Of a stretch of 64,000 bases of DNA, positions 30,015 through 40,676 are shown piece by piece. The stretch spans positions 744,001 through 808,000 of the forward strand of contig CABDWT010000004.1 of assembly GCA_901456055.1 (NCBI GenBank), in the 5' to 3' direction. The notes under the pieces were generated by a model. The model was not told where the DNA came from. It was given only the letters and a program-made list of their open reading frames with translations, and ran no database searches. How positions within the stretch are numbered: position 1 is the first letter of the stretch; every line of letters starts with the position of its first letter. Source of the stretch: Phytobacter ursingii (lineage in GTDB: Bacteria > Pseudomonadota > Gammaproteobacteria > Enterobacterales > Enterobacteriaceae). Made by a program: the position numbers and the translations under genes.

Positions 30015-30033
30015 GGTTGGCGTAAAGTGCCAT
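30015..30033 (-). promoter_or_regulatory. Marbox upstream of tolC (MarA/SoxS/Rob site)
   Basis: The minus strand reads ATGGCACTTTACGCCAACC, which fits the marbox consensus AYnGCACnnWnnRYYAAAY at every fixed position but one. E. coli tolC is activated by MarA, SoxS and Rob through such a site. It starts about 86 bases upstream of the tolC start. Confidence 0.8.
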
Positions 30034-30134
30034 CCGACGTAAATTTGCCCCAATCTATCACATGGCGGTTGAAACGGCAGTCAAACAGGCTTGAAAACCA
30101 CAAAATCAACATTAATTAATAACAGGATATCCGC

Positions 30135-30767
30135 ATGAGTAAGCCAGAAACCTCTGCTGTGACTTTCACAAAAAACGATGTAGAAATTATTGCACGGGAA
30201 ACTCTCTATCGCGGTTTTTTTTCGCTCGATCTCTACCGTTTTCGCCACCGTTTATTCAACGGTGAGATGAGCGGTGAGGTACGGCGTGAAATTTTTGAAC
30301 GCGGCCATGCCGCAGTCTTGCTACCCTTTGACCCAGTGAGGGATGAAGTGGTGTTGGTCGAACAGATTCGTATTGCCGCGTTTGATACCAGCGAAAGCCC
30401 GTGGTTGCTCGAGATGGTCGCAGGCATGATCGAAGAGGGCGAGTCTGTTGAAGATGTCGTTCGACGCGAGGCGGTAGAAGAAGCCGGGCTGAACGTGGGG
30501 CGCGTGAAGAAGATGTTGAGCTATCTGGCAAGCCCGGGGGGCACCAGCGAGCGCTTGTCCTTATTGGTTGGCGAAGTGGATGCCACGCAGGCCGAAGGTA
30601 TTCACGGCCTGGTGGATGAAAACGAAGATATTCGTGTTCATGTGGTGAGCCGGGAACGGGCTTATCAGTTAGTAGAAGAGGGGAAAATCGACAACGCAGC
30701 GTCTGTCATCGCCCTGCAATGGCTGCAACTGCATTATGAGAGCTTACGAAACGAGTGGAAAAAATGA
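30135..30767 (+). CDS. nudF: ADP-ribose diphosphatase NudF
   Basis: A 210-residue Nudix hydrolase that splits ADP-ribose into AMP and ribose 5-phosphate. The Nudix box is complete: [20 protein letters not shown] followed by AG (about residues 97-118). Located at the head of nudF-yqiB-cpdA-yqiA-parE, divergent from tolC; the stop codon overlaps the yqiB start by four bases (ATGA), which indicates translational coupling. Confidence 0.96.
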   Translation: MSKPETSAVTFTKNDVEIIARETLYRGFFSLDLYRFRHRLFNGEMSGEVRREIFERGHAAVLLPFDPVRDEVVLVEQIRIAAFDTSESPWLLEMVAGMIEEGESVEDVVRREAVEEAGLNVGRVKKMLSYLASPGGTSERLSLLVGEVDATQAEGIHGLVDENEDIRVHVVSRERAYQLVEEGKIDNAASVIALQWLQLHYESLRNEWKK

Positions 30768-31186
30768 AGCGTTATACACCTGACTTCCCTGAAATGATGC
30801 GCCTGTGCGAGACCAATTTCGCGCAGCTCCGCCGCCTGCTGCCGCGTAACGACGAGACAGGCGAAACAGTGAGCTATCAGGTGGCGAATGCGCAATACCG
30901 GTTAACGATTGTCGAATCCACCCGCTACACTACGCTTGTGGAAATCGAACAGACCCTGCCCGCAGTGAGTTACTGGAGCCTGCCGTCAATGACAGTGCGC
31001 CTGTATCACGACGCGATGGTAGCCGAAGTGTGTTCGAGTCAGCAGATCTTTCGTTTTAAAGCGCGTTATGATTACCCGAATAAAAAGTTGCATCAACGCG
31101 ACGAAAAGCATCAAATTAATCAGTTTCTGGCCGACTGGCTACGTTACTGTTTAGCACATGGAGCAATGGCGATTCCGGTTTGTTAG
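30764..31186 (+). CDS. yqiB: DUF1249 protein YqiB
   Basis: A 140-residue protein of the DUF1249 family, the same length as K-12 YqiB. Starts [27 protein letters not shown]; a lysine- and histidine-rich segment is near residue 110 ([21 protein letters not shown]). No signal peptide or membrane helix. The start overlaps the nudF stop; a longer frame begins three codons upstream. It lies in an operon between nudF and cpdA; function unknown. Confidence 0.9.
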   Translation: MKRYTPDFPEMMRLCETNFAQLRRLLPRNDETGETVSYQVANAQYRLTIVESTRYTTLVEIEQTLPAVSYWSLPSMTVRLYHDAMVAEVCSSQQIFRFKARYDYPNKKLHQRDEKHQINQFLADWLRYCLAHGAMAIPVC

Positions 31187-31210
31187 CGTAGTGAAACCTA
31201 AGGACACCAT

Positions 31211-32037
31211 TTGGAAAGCCTGTTAAACCTTCCTCTGGCTGGTGGGGCCAGAGTCAGGATATTACAAATTACTGACACTCACCTGTTTGCCGAAAAACAT
31301 GAAACGCTGTTAGGTGTGAATACCTGGGAAAGCTATCAGGCCGTACTGGATGCCATTCAGGCCCAGCAGCGTGAGTGTGATTTGATTGTCGCCACGGGCG
31401 ACCTGGCGCAGGATCAGACCGCTGCGGCTTATCAGCATTTTGCTGAGGGCATCGCAAGATTTGGCGCGCCTTGTGTCTGGCTGCCAGGCAATCATGATTT
31501 TCAACCGGCAATGTATACCGCACTGCAGGAAGCAGGAATTTCCTCCTCCAAACGGGTAATCACTGGCGATAACTGGCAAATTCTCCTGCTTGATAGCCAG
31601 GTGTTTGGCGTTCCACACGGTGAACTGAGTGAATTTCAGCTCGACTGGCTGGAAAAAAAACTGAGTGCCAGCCCTGAGCGTCATACGCTGCTATTGTTAC
31701 ATCATCACCCGCTGCCTTCAGGATGTAGCTGGTTGGATCAACACAGCTTGCGCAATGCCGCAGAGCTGGATAACGTGCTGGCGCGTTTCCCTCATGTTCG
31801 CTACCTGTTATGTGGACATATTCACCAGGAGCTGGACCTCGACTGGAATGGCCGTCGCCTGTTAGCGACGCCATCAACCTGTGTGCAGTTTAAACCGCAT
31901 TGTGCCAACTTCACGCTCGACACAATCGCGCCTGGCTGGCGCTGGCTGGATCTGTACCCGGACGGAAGCCTGCAAACTGAGGTCTGTCGTTTGCAAAGCA
32001 CGCGGTTCAATCCGGATACCGCGTCAGAAGGATACTG

Positions 32038-32038
<1 letters not shown>
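31211..32038 (+). CDS. cpdA: 3',5'-cyclic AMP phosphodiesterase CpdA
   Basis: A 275-residue calcineurin-type metallophosphoesterase that hydrolyses cAMP and so tempers CRP control. All motif blocks are present: DTHLF (about 22), GDLAQD (about 63), GNHDF (about 94), HHHPLPSG (about 164) and GHIHQE (about 204). The start is a TTG, as in E. coli, giving [27 protein letters not shown] lies before it. The last base of the stop codon is the first base of the yqiA start, so the two are coupled. Confidence 0.95.
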
Positions 32039-34547
<2,509 letters not shown>

Positions 34548-34555
34548 GTAATTGA

Positions 34556-34590
34556 AACTCTTCAGGCCGGGAGGCCTGAAGAGTGTTTGC
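34556..34590. terminator. Strong bidirectional terminator after parE
   Basis: CTCTTCAGGCC and GGCCTGAAGAG form a perfect 11-bp stem with a GGGA loop, followed by TGTTTG. It sits in the 48 bases between the convergent parE and the GPH transporter gene and can serve both. Confidence 0.85.
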
Positions 34591-34595
34591 CTCAG

Positions 34596-36128
34596 TTAAT
34601 CCATTATCGCTTTCTGTTTTGGTGAAAGGTGTTGTGTTTCAGCGGCAATTTCCGGCCAGAGTTTTTCATATTTTACCCCAGTCAGATCTTCCACAATGCT
34701 GCGCGTTTCAGCCGTTACGGCTGCACGTGAACCGTTCTTTTTCAACCTTTCTACTTCATCAACAAACACTTTGTGAGTCTGTTTATTCAGATGGAAGGTC
34801 AATGCCTGCCATAAGGCGAGCACCAGCAAACCTGCGGTACCGATAAACAGCGTCATGGCAATGGTATGAACAGCTTGTTCTGGCTGAACCTGGCTGCCTT
34901 TTACAAAACCGCCTTCCTGCAGAATAAAACCGACAATAAAGGTCGCGATAGCGACGGTGGTTTTGCGAGAGAAGGTCATCACCGCAGCAAACAGGCCTTC
35001 ACGGCGCTGACGTGTAATCATCTCATCAATGTCCGGAATAAACGGAAAGACGTTCCACGGCGTGAATTCCAGAACACAGCGGCCAACCTGGTACAAACCG
35101 GCAAGGATAATCAGTAACAGGGCTTTTTGTTCCGTCGGGAAGAGATAAATCAGCAGAATGCCGCCAAGGCAAAGCATCATCAGGCTATAGGCAAAAACAT
35201 ACAGTTTTGACGGGCCAAATTTGATGATGCCGAAACCGGCCACCAGTGTAACGGGCAGACCGATAATACTCATCGACAGCAGGCTTCCTGCAAATGCGGA
35301 AGAAACTTGCAGGCAGTAGACGCAGAAAAATACAAAAACGGTGTTGTAAATATCTTTAGCGGTAAAGGAGAGCAGATAGATGGCCAGATGTTTACGGAAA
35401 GCTCTGACTTTCAGCGTTGACAAGTAATCCTTAAAAAGGCCCACAATATTCACTCGTGAAGCCGAGCGATCGCTTTCCAGTTCGGCAAGCATTTCCGGCG
35501 TTAATTCGCGCTCCCAGGTCACTTTCCATGAGATAAATACGCAAACCATAAAGGCCACTGCAAATACAATACCATTTATCAGGTAGGCTTCCGCACTCTT
35601 TTCGCCAAGGTAGCCAATCAGCAGCCCCGGAATAAATGTGGCGAGAAAGGTGCCCGTGGCAGAAAGAAACATACGCCCTGTAGAAAGTTTTGTCCTGGAG
35701 TTGAAATCTTTGGTCATTTCAGACGGCAGCGTTTCCCACGGAATAAGCACCATGGCAGCGATAATTTCAAAGGCGAGATAAACGCTGAGATAGAACCAGT
35801 AGTTCATGCCATTCAGCCAAAGAAGGGCATAAACCAGCATCAACGGTGAACCAATCAGCAGGAAAAACCGGCGACGGCCAAATTTCTTACCAAGCGTATT
35901 TTTATAAAAATGGTCGGTGAATGATCCCATGAACAAGCTGATTATTGCATCGACAATTCGCGCTATTGCCACGATGGAAGCCGCTTGTAATGGCGAGAGG
36001 CCAACAAAAGTTGTGTAATAAAATAATAGCCATGCGCCAATGACGGTAAATGCGCCACCCCCCATGATATCGGTAAGACCATAACCGATACTGACAGGTA
36101 TGGTGATTTTTCTTTCTGAATTCTTCAT
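34596..36128 (-). CDS. GPH-family sugar or uronide:cation symporter
   Basis: A 510-residue membrane protein with about 12 helices. The glycoside-pentoside-hexuronide signature is visible: RIVDAIISLFMGSFTDHF and KKFGRRRFFLLIGSP (about residues 58-95), and a second half with GLFAAVMTFSRKTTVA (about 385). The family includes MelB, UidB (glucuronides) and TogT-type oligogalacturonide carriers. It follows uxaC by 20 bases on the same strand, so a glucuronate- or glucuronide-type substrate is the natural inference. The exact substrate cannot be read from the sequence. Confidence 0.82.
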   Translation of the reverse strand: MKNSERKITIPVSIGYGLTDIMGGGAFTVIGAWLLFYYTTFVGLSPLQAASIVAIARIVDAIISLFMGSFTDHFYKNTLGKKFGRRRFFLLIGSPLMLVYALLWLNGMNYWFYLSVYLAFEIIAAMVLIPWETLPSEMTKDFNSRTKLSTGRMFLSATGTFLATFIPGLLIGYLGEKSAEAYLINGIVFAVAFMVCVFISWKVTWERELTPEMLAELESDRSASRVNIVGLFKDYLSTLKVRAFRKHLAIYLLSFTAKDIYNTVFVFFCVYCLQVSSAFAGSLLSMSIIGLPVTLVAGFGIIKFGPSKLYVFAYSLMMLCLGGILLIYLFPTEQKALLLIILAGLYQVGRCVLEFTPWNVFPFIPDIDEMITRQRREGLFAAVMTFSRKTTVAIATFIVGFILQEGGFVKGSQVQPEQAVHTIAMTLFIGTAGLLVLALWQALTFHLNKQTHKVFVDEVERLKKNGSRAAVTAETRSIVEDLTGVKYEKLWPEIAAETQHLSPKQKAIMD

Positions 36129-36148
36129 GTTTTATCTCGATTATAAAA

Positions 36149-37555
36149 TCAGAAATTGAAATAAGAACGGGCGTTATCAGCGCAAATCCCTTTGACCATG
36201 CTGGATAAAATATCCATATCCTCTGGTACTTCGCCCCGGTCCACCCAACCGCCTATAAGATTGCAAAGAATACGTCTGAAATAATCATGGCGGGTATAAG
36301 AAACAAAACTACGGGAATCAGTAAGCATGCCAATGAAATTAGCAAGCAGCCCTTGATCGGATAATGTCGTTAATTGATTGAGCATGCCTCGCTGGGTATC
36401 ATTAAACCACCATCCAGAGCCGAATTGCATTGGCGATTTAATTCCTTCTTCACCACTCTGAAAATTAGCCAATGCGGATGCAACAATATCGTTGTAGCCA
36501 GCGTTTAAGTTGTAGAGAATGGTTTTAGGCAAGCCATCATTTTCCGCCATTGCGTTGAGCAGGGCATTTAAATGAGTAGCCAGATTTTGTTGGTCGGCAA
36601 TTGAATCAAAACCGCTATTAATGCCAATGGCGTGATATTGCGGCATATTGTTATTGCGGATAGCTCCGAAATGAATCTGCATCGCCCACTCTTTTTGCTT
36701 ATAAAGGGCGGCGAGTTTAACCAGCATAATGCTGTTCCATGCCTGCATCCCCTCAGGAGAAAGCGCTTGTTGCGCCATACGAGCTGCAAAAAGTGTCTCT
36801 GCCTGATCATCGCTAACGCGCTGATAGCTCACTTCCAGCGGACCATGGTCGGAAATACGGCAGCCCACTTCATGAAAGAAATCGATACGCCCGGCAATGG
36901 CAGCAATGAATGATGAAAAATGCGTAACAGTGACTGAGCTTATTTTACTGAGCTGTTCAATAAATTGGCTAAAGCGGATTGGATCCGCTTCGAATAATTC
37001 ATCAGGGCGAAATGTCGGTAGAACGCGCGTTGTGAACTCTTTCTCATTTTTAAGCAGTTGGTGATATTTCAGATCATCAAGAGGTTTATCTGTCGTGCAA
37101 ATAACCTCAACATTCGAGCGTGTAATAAGGCTGCGCGGGGTGAAATCACTGCTTTTCAATTTGTTATTACATTCATTCATCACTTCGCGCCAATTGCTAT
37201 GGTTTAGCGGAGTGTGAATGTCAAAATAGTGAGCTAATTCAAGGTGTGTCCAGTGATATAAGGGGTTGCCAAAGCTGGATTCAACCGTATTAGCCCAGGC
37301 CTCAAATTTCTCCTCAGCAGAAGCATTGCCTGTAATATATTTTTCCTTAATACCATTGGCACGCATAGCTCGCCATTTGTAATGGTCCCCTTCAAGCCAA
37401 AGGTGGGTGATATCGCGAAAGGGGAGGTTTTCGAAAATATCCTTCGCTTCAAGATGACAATGATAATCCAGTATCGGTTGTTTCTTAGCATAGCGCGTAT
37501 ATAGCGTTTTTCCTGCGCTACTGTTAATCATAAAATCGTCGTTAATCAACGTCAT
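36149..37555 (-). CDS. uxaC: Glucuronate (uronate) isomerase
   Basis: A 468-residue protein. The metal-binding DYHCHLEAKDI (about residues 29-39) and the C-terminal MQFGSGWWFNDTQ and LTDSRSFVSYTRHDYFRR blocks are typical of UxaC, which isomerises D-glucuronate to D-fructuronate and D-galacturonate to D-tagaturonate. By eye about half the residues match E. coli UxaC, so this is a divergent second form rather than the K-12 orthologue next to uxaA. AGGAG lies ten bases before the ATG. It is the first gene of an operon with the GPH transporter and is divergent from uxuA; uxuB for the middle step is not in the window. Confidence 0.92.
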   Translation of the reverse strand: MTLINDDFMINSSAGKTLYTRYAKKQPILDYHCHLEAKDIFENLPFRDITHLWLEGDHYKWRAMRANGIKEKYITGNASAEEKFEAWANTVESSFGNPLYHWTHLELAHYFDIHTPLNHSNWREVMNECNNKLKSSDFTPRSLITRSNVEVICTTDKPLDDLKYHQLLKNEKEFTTRVLPTFRPDELFEADPIRFSQFIEQLSKISSVTVTHFSSFIAAIAGRIDFFHEVGCRISDHGPLEVSYQRVSDDQAETLFAARMAQQALSPEGMQAWNSIMLVKLAALYKQKEWAMQIHFGAIRNNNMPQYHAIGINSGFDSIADQQNLATHLNALLNAMAENDGLPKTILYNLNAGYNDIVASALANFQSGEEGIKSPMQFGSGWWFNDTQRGMLNQLTTLSDQGLLANFIGMLTDSRSFVSYTRHDYFRRILCNLIGGWVDRGEVPEDMDILSSMVKGICADNARSYFNF

Positions 37556-37623
37556 GACCGACTTGCTCCTGAAATTTTTTACCTGAGGAAATTCTATAGA
37601 TGCATTAACTGAGCTGTATTTAC

Positions 37624-37631
37624 GGTATACC
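37624..37631. promoter_or_regulatory. GGTATACC core, candidate UxuR/ExuR-type site
   Basis: A perfect eight-base palindrome GGTATACC about 70 bases upstream of uxaC. E. coli UxuR and ExuR sites centre on TTGGTATACCAA as I recall; only the core matches here, so this is tentative. Confidence 0.4.
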
Positions 37632-37649
37632 TAAAAACCGCTCAGTCTA

Positions 37650-37661
37650 CTACCATACCAG
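37650..37661 (-). promoter_or_regulatory. Operator-like motif in front of uxaC
   Basis: The minus strand reads CTGGTATGGTAG about 95 to 106 bases before the uxaC start. The same 12-mer with one change occurs at 37838 in the same orientation relative to uxuA. Two copies facing the two divergent genes suggest one shared regulator, probably of the GntR/FadR type used by uronate operons; no such regulator is encoded nearby. Confidence 0.6.
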
Positions 37662-37676
37662 ATTAGTTTTTAATTA

Positions 37677-37692
37677 TGTGAAGATGGTCAAA
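37677..37692. promoter_or_regulatory. CRP-cAMP site between uxaC and uxuA
   Basis: TGTGA-AGATGG-TCAAA matches the TGTGA-N6-TCACA consensus at nine of ten positions and has AT-rich flanks. It lies about 27 bases behind the uxaC-side operator motif, which fits a catabolite-activated uronate operon. Confidence 0.7.
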
Positions 37693-37837
37693 TTTTGAAA
37701 TGATGTTTTAACCGCATTTACGGGTTAGTTATTAACGGATACTTAACATACTGCTTAATCTATTTAACCTCGCTTATTGATTCACAAAATCTATTGATTA
37801 TTGAAGCTCGTCGTTTTACTGTACTGCTCATCAGCTA

Positions 37838-37849
37838 CTAGTATGGTAG
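37838..37849 (+). promoter_or_regulatory. Operator-like motif in front of uxuA
   Basis: CTAGTATGGTAG lies 33 to 44 bases before the uxuA start and overlaps a plausible -10 (TAGTAT, with TTTACT 18 bases upstream). It differs by one base from the motif in front of uxaC. Binding here should block transcription. Confidence 0.6.
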
Positions 37850-37881
37850 ATATTTTTATTCATTCGGGTCGAGGTTGTTTT

Positions 37882-38952
37882 ATGCAGATGACAATGCGGT
37901 GGTTTGGACCAAAAGAGGACAAGGTTTCTCTGGAATATATTCGCCAGGTTCCGGGCGTCGAAGGTGTAGTCGGCGCGTTGTACGACGTCCCGGTAGGCGA
38001 AATCTGGCCCGAAGACAAGATTGAAGCGCTGGTCGGCCAGGCCAGTGCTGCCGGGCTGAAAATGGAGGTTATCGAAAGCGTTAATATTCATGACGACATT
38101 AAAATTGGTCTGCCGAGCCGCGATCGTTACATAGCCAATTACCAGCAAACCATTCGAAATCTGGCGCGGTTTGGTGTGAAAGTCATTTGCTACAACTTCA
38201 TGCCTGTTTTTGACTGGATGAAGACTGACATGAACTATGTTCTGCCAGACGGCTCCCTGACCATGGCATTTGAGAAGAAGGATATTGATAAAAGCCTGGA
38301 AGAGGTGGTCAGTGAAGTGCTCAGTAATTCAAACGGCTTTGCGCTGCCTGGGTGGGAACCGGAACGACTGGCGCAGGTACAGAAATTATTCGCCAGTTAT
38401 AAAGATGTCGATGACGAAAAGCTGCGTGAAAATTTAGTTTATTTTCTCAAGGCAGTGATTCCGGTTTGTGAAGATGTTGGCGTCAAAATGGCTATTCATC
38501 CGGACGATCCGCCGTACTCTATTTTCGGTCTGCCGCGCGTGGTCAAAAATCGTCAGGATCTGGATTGGCTCTGCAATGCCGTGAATTCAGAAGCCAACGG
38601 CATCACTCTTTGCACGGGGTCAATTGCAGAAGACCCTGAAAACAATGTCTACGAAATTCTGGCTGAATTTACCCGTCGCAAGCGTATTCATTTTGCCCAT
38701 GTGCGTAATATTAAGCTTCTAAAAGATAAAGATTTTTATGAGTGCGCACATCCATCGCAGTACGGATCTCTGGATATGTACAACGTGATGAAAGCGCTGC
38801 ATGACAATGGTTTCGATGGTTATATTCGCCCGGATCATGGTCGCTTTATCTGGGGGGAGACCGGTCGCCCGGGCTACGGATTATACGATCGCGCACTGGG
38901 TGTCACTTACCTGATGGGCCTGTGGGAAGCGTTACAAAAACAGTCTGCGTAA
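37882..38952 (+). CDS. uxuA: Mannonate dehydratase, short form
   Basis: A 356-residue protein. It converts D-mannonate to 2-keto-3-deoxygluconate, the last step before the KDG kinase and aldolase. ANYQQTIRNLARFGVKVICYNFMP, MAIHPDDPPYSIFGLPR and RPDHGR are characteristic TIM-barrel blocks with metal and catalytic residues. K-12 UxuA has 394 residues; this form lacks the insertion after VLPDGSLTMAFEKKDI and resembles the shorter type common in Firmicutes. I chose the ATG at MQMTMRWFGPKEDK because GAGG lies seven bases upstream; the open frame extends 27 codons further but covers the operator. It is divergent from uxaC and apparently single. Confidence 0.9.
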   Translation: MQMTMRWFGPKEDKVSLEYIRQVPGVEGVVGALYDVPVGEIWPEDKIEALVGQASAAGLKMEVIESVNIHDDIKIGLPSRDRYIANYQQTIRNLARFGVKVICYNFMPVFDWMKTDMNYVLPDGSLTMAFEKKDIDKSLEEVVSEVLSNSNGFALPGWEPERLAQVQKLFASYKDVDDEKLRENLVYFLKAVIPVCEDVGVKMAIHPDDPPYSIFGLPRVVKNRQDLDWLCNAVNSEANGITLCTGSIAEDPENNVYEILAEFTRRKRIHFAHVRNIKLLKDKDFYECAHPSQYGSLDMYNVMKALHDNGFDGYIRPDHGRFIWGETGRPGYGLYDRALGVTYLMGLWEALQKQSA

Positions 38953-38985
38953 TGTTCTGAAACTGGCGATACTCCATCGCCATAA

Positions 38986-39061
38986 CCCTGTGATACTGAA
39001 ATCACGGGGGCCTGGATAAGGCGTTTTACGGCGCAACCGGATGTCCCGGGTGCGCTTTTTT
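38986..39061 (+). terminator. Hairpin, REP-like unit and terminator after uxuA
   Basis: First, CCCTGTGAT pairs with ATCACGGGG (38986-39009). A REP-like unit follows (GCCTGGATAAGGCG), then GCGCAACCGG pairs with CCGGGTGCGC, followed by six T residues (39031-39061). The last hairpin is a convincing Rho-independent terminator. Confidence 0.75.
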
Positions 39062-39102
39062 CATACCCCGTTATCTCTCTTCTTCCTGGCCTACCCCCTC
39101 TC

Positions 39103-39118
39103 TACCCCTCATGTTGTA
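39103..39118 (+). promoter_or_regulatory. NarL-like 7-2-7 site upstream of yeaR
   Basis: TACCCCT is an exact NarL heptamer (TACYYMT) and is followed after two bases by TGTTGTA, which keeps four of seven positions of the inverted heptamer. A further near-heptamer, TACCCCC, starts at 39092. In E. coli yeaR-yoaG is induced by nitrate and nitrite through NarL, so the site is in keeping. It lies about 95 bases before the yeaR start. Confidence 0.55.
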
Positions 39119-39212
39119 CATCGCCGCTTCAACGCTTTTATTCTCTCATTAAAGGTGTATTTTATTTGCAATATATCGTTTCAACCGACACTCACTTTAT
39201 TAAGGATGAAAC

Positions 39213-39545
39213 ATGCAACGTATTGTTATACCAACACATTATGTGCACGTGCGATCAACACCGTTATGGACCAAAGAGACTGCGCCCGCCTCTATATGGC
39301 AACGCCATCTGGATGCCGGAACGCGCCAGGGGGTAAATCCACGCTTGTGCGTTATGCAGGGGGCGATTCGCTATTACGGCTATGCCGACGAAACCAGCCC
39401 GCAGCCGGTGGAAACGCTAACCATCGAAGCCGGTCAGTTTGGCGTATTTCCGGCAGAAAAGTGGCATCGCATTGAAGCGCTATCAGACGATACGGTATTC
39501 AACGTCGATTTTTGGGTCGATCCCAACGTACTGATTGAAGGGTGA
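39213..39545 (+). CDS. yeaR: DUF1971 cupin protein YeaR
   Basis: A 110-residue single-domain cupin of the DUF1971 family. The typical blocks are visible: RSTPLWTKETAPASIWQRHL (about residues 14-33), PRLCVMQGAIRYYGYAD (about 42-58) and FGVFPAEKWHRIEALSDDT (about 76-94). The same domain forms the N-terminus of some TehB tellurite proteins. K-12 YeaR is a nitrate- and nitrite-induced protein; its biochemical role is unclear. The next gene is a yoaG homologue, 10 bases on, which confirms the identity. K-12 carries the pair elsewhere on the chromosome. Confidence 0.9.
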   Translation: MQRIVIPTHYVHVRSTPLWTKETAPASIWQRHLDAGTRQGVNPRLCVMQGAIRYYGYADETSPQPVETLTIEAGQFGVFPAEKWHRIEALSDDTVFNVDFWVDPNVLIEG

Positions 39546-39555
39546 GGTGGATATC

Positions 39556-39894
39556 ATGACAACGGAAAACAAAGGCTATTCTCTGGCCATTACAAACCGC
39601 GGCAGCAAAACAAGCGCAGAGAAAGTGTATCTGAAACCGATGGCGCTCTATGTGCCGGATATCGCCGTCGCGGCGGTAGCAGAACTGGTTGAAACATTGG
39701 CGGACAAGAGCGCAAGCGAGCTGGGTTTTATTCTGACAGTGACCAATAACAATAATGGCGTGTCAGTGGATAAAGATTTCTCTGCGCTGGCCGAGTTGCA
39801 GGATGCTACCGTGGCAGCGGATGCGGTCAAGGATCTGATTAATATCGTGCGTGGCTATGAATCAGACGAAGAGACCAACGTCTGCGGATGGTAA
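39556..39894 (+). CDS. yoaG: Internally duplicated YoaG-like DUF1869 protein
   Basis: A 112-residue protein made of two copies of the DUF1869 fold. The second half (about residues 52-112, LTVTNNNNGVSVDKDF ... TNVCGW) closely follows K-12 YoaG, which is only 60 residues. The first half (about 8-48, YSLAITNRGSKTSAEKV ... VPDIAVAAVAELVETL) is a diverged repeat of the same pattern. K-12 YoaG is a dimer, so this protein probably folds as a single-chain pseudo-dimer. GGTGAGGTGG lies directly upstream of the ATG, and yeaR ends ten bases before. The start seven codons upstream is less likely. Confidence 0.85.
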   Translation: MTTENKGYSLAITNRGSKTSAEKVYLKPMALYVPDIAVAAVAELVETLADKSASELGFILTVTNNNNGVSVDKDFSALAELQDATVAADAVKDLINIVRGYESDEETNVCGW

Positions 39895-40070
39895 GTCACT
39901 TCTGATATAGCAAGGATCGCCAGCTCGGCCAGTATGACTGGCCAGGCGGCGCATCTGATTACATTCTTCCGGTAACGGGCACAAGAACGCGATATGTTTC
40001 GCGCTCTCGCCTTTGGGTTTACCGCCGTGCGATCTTAAACGCGGCCAGACGCGCCACCAGGTAGCCGCCC
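39895..40070. other. Spacer between yoaG and mtnD without a supported gene
   Basis: The two flanking genes are convergent. The minus strand stays open over most of this stretch and its composition is gene-like, ending the mtnD frame ten or so residues early compared with Klebsiella MtnD. It may be the eroded end of a once longer locus. No intrinsic terminator with a T-run was found. Confidence 0.35.
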
Positions 40071-40592
40071 TCAATAAAATGTACTGCGACCGGTCAGATG
40101 GCCAACCCAACCTTCCGGGTTGGTGAAGATGCGGATGGCGACAAAATCCGGGTATTCACCGCTGTCAAACCAGTGCGGCGTATTGGCGGGGACGCGCAGC
40201 AAATCCCCCGCATGGCAGACCAGTTTTACCACCTGGTTCCCGACAGGCACGAAGAACGTGCCGCTGCCATGCACAAACAAACGCACCTCATCTTCACTGT
40301 GCGTATGTTCCTGAAGGAATTTTTCCCGCAGCGCGATACGGTCTTTATGGTCTGGCGTCAGCGCTATAACATCCGTCGACTGATAGCCTTCGCGCTGTTT
40401 TAATGCTTCGATACTGTCGTGAAATTGTGCCAGCAGCTGTGCGCCATCCGTTCTTTTATCAACGCCGCTGACATCCCAGCGTTCAAGCACGATACCGGCC
40501 TGGGAAAGAAAGGTGCGGATATCGTCAAAGTGGGAAAGCGATTGTATGGGTTCGGTTGTCTGCGGGCGCTGGAATACGTGTAATGCCGTCAT
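40071..40592 (-). CDS. mtnD: Acireductone dioxygenase
   Basis: A 173-residue cupin-fold metal enzyme of the methionine salvage pathway. The metal ligands are visible in EHTHSEDEVRLFVHG (His, His, Glu, about residues 95-102) and TPHWFDSG (His about 139). With Fe it makes the methionine precursor keto acid; with Ni it makes methylthiopropionate, CO and formate. It lacks the C-terminal tail of about ten residues seen in Klebsiella MtnD. No other mtn gene (mtnA, mtnK, mtnB, mtnC) is in the window, so it is an orphan here. Confidence 0.88.
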   Translation of the reverse strand: MTALHVFQRPQTTEPIQSLSHFDDIRTFLSQAGIVLERWDVSGVDKRTDGAQLLAQFHDSIEALKQREGYQSTDVIALTPDHKDRIALREKFLQEHTHSEDEVRLFVHGSGTFFVPVGNQVVKLVCHAGDLLRVPANTPHWFDSGEYPDFVAIRIFTNPEGWVGHLTGRSTFY

Positions 40593-40676
40593 CGTGATTT
40601 ACCCTGGTAACATAGAAAGACTATAACCTTTCATGTCGCATGGGTAATGGCAAGACGGGTTCTGTATATAATATTG

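Noticed and set aside
37801-37881. 27-codon upstream extension of uxuA
   Set aside because: It covers the operator and promoter motifs and has no ribosome site, whereas the inner ATG has GAGG at seven bases and the family N-terminus.
39862-40110. 82-codon minus-strand frame between yoaG and mtnD
   Set aside because: It overlaps the ends of both flanking genes and has no clear homology or ribosome site; noted only as a possible remnant.
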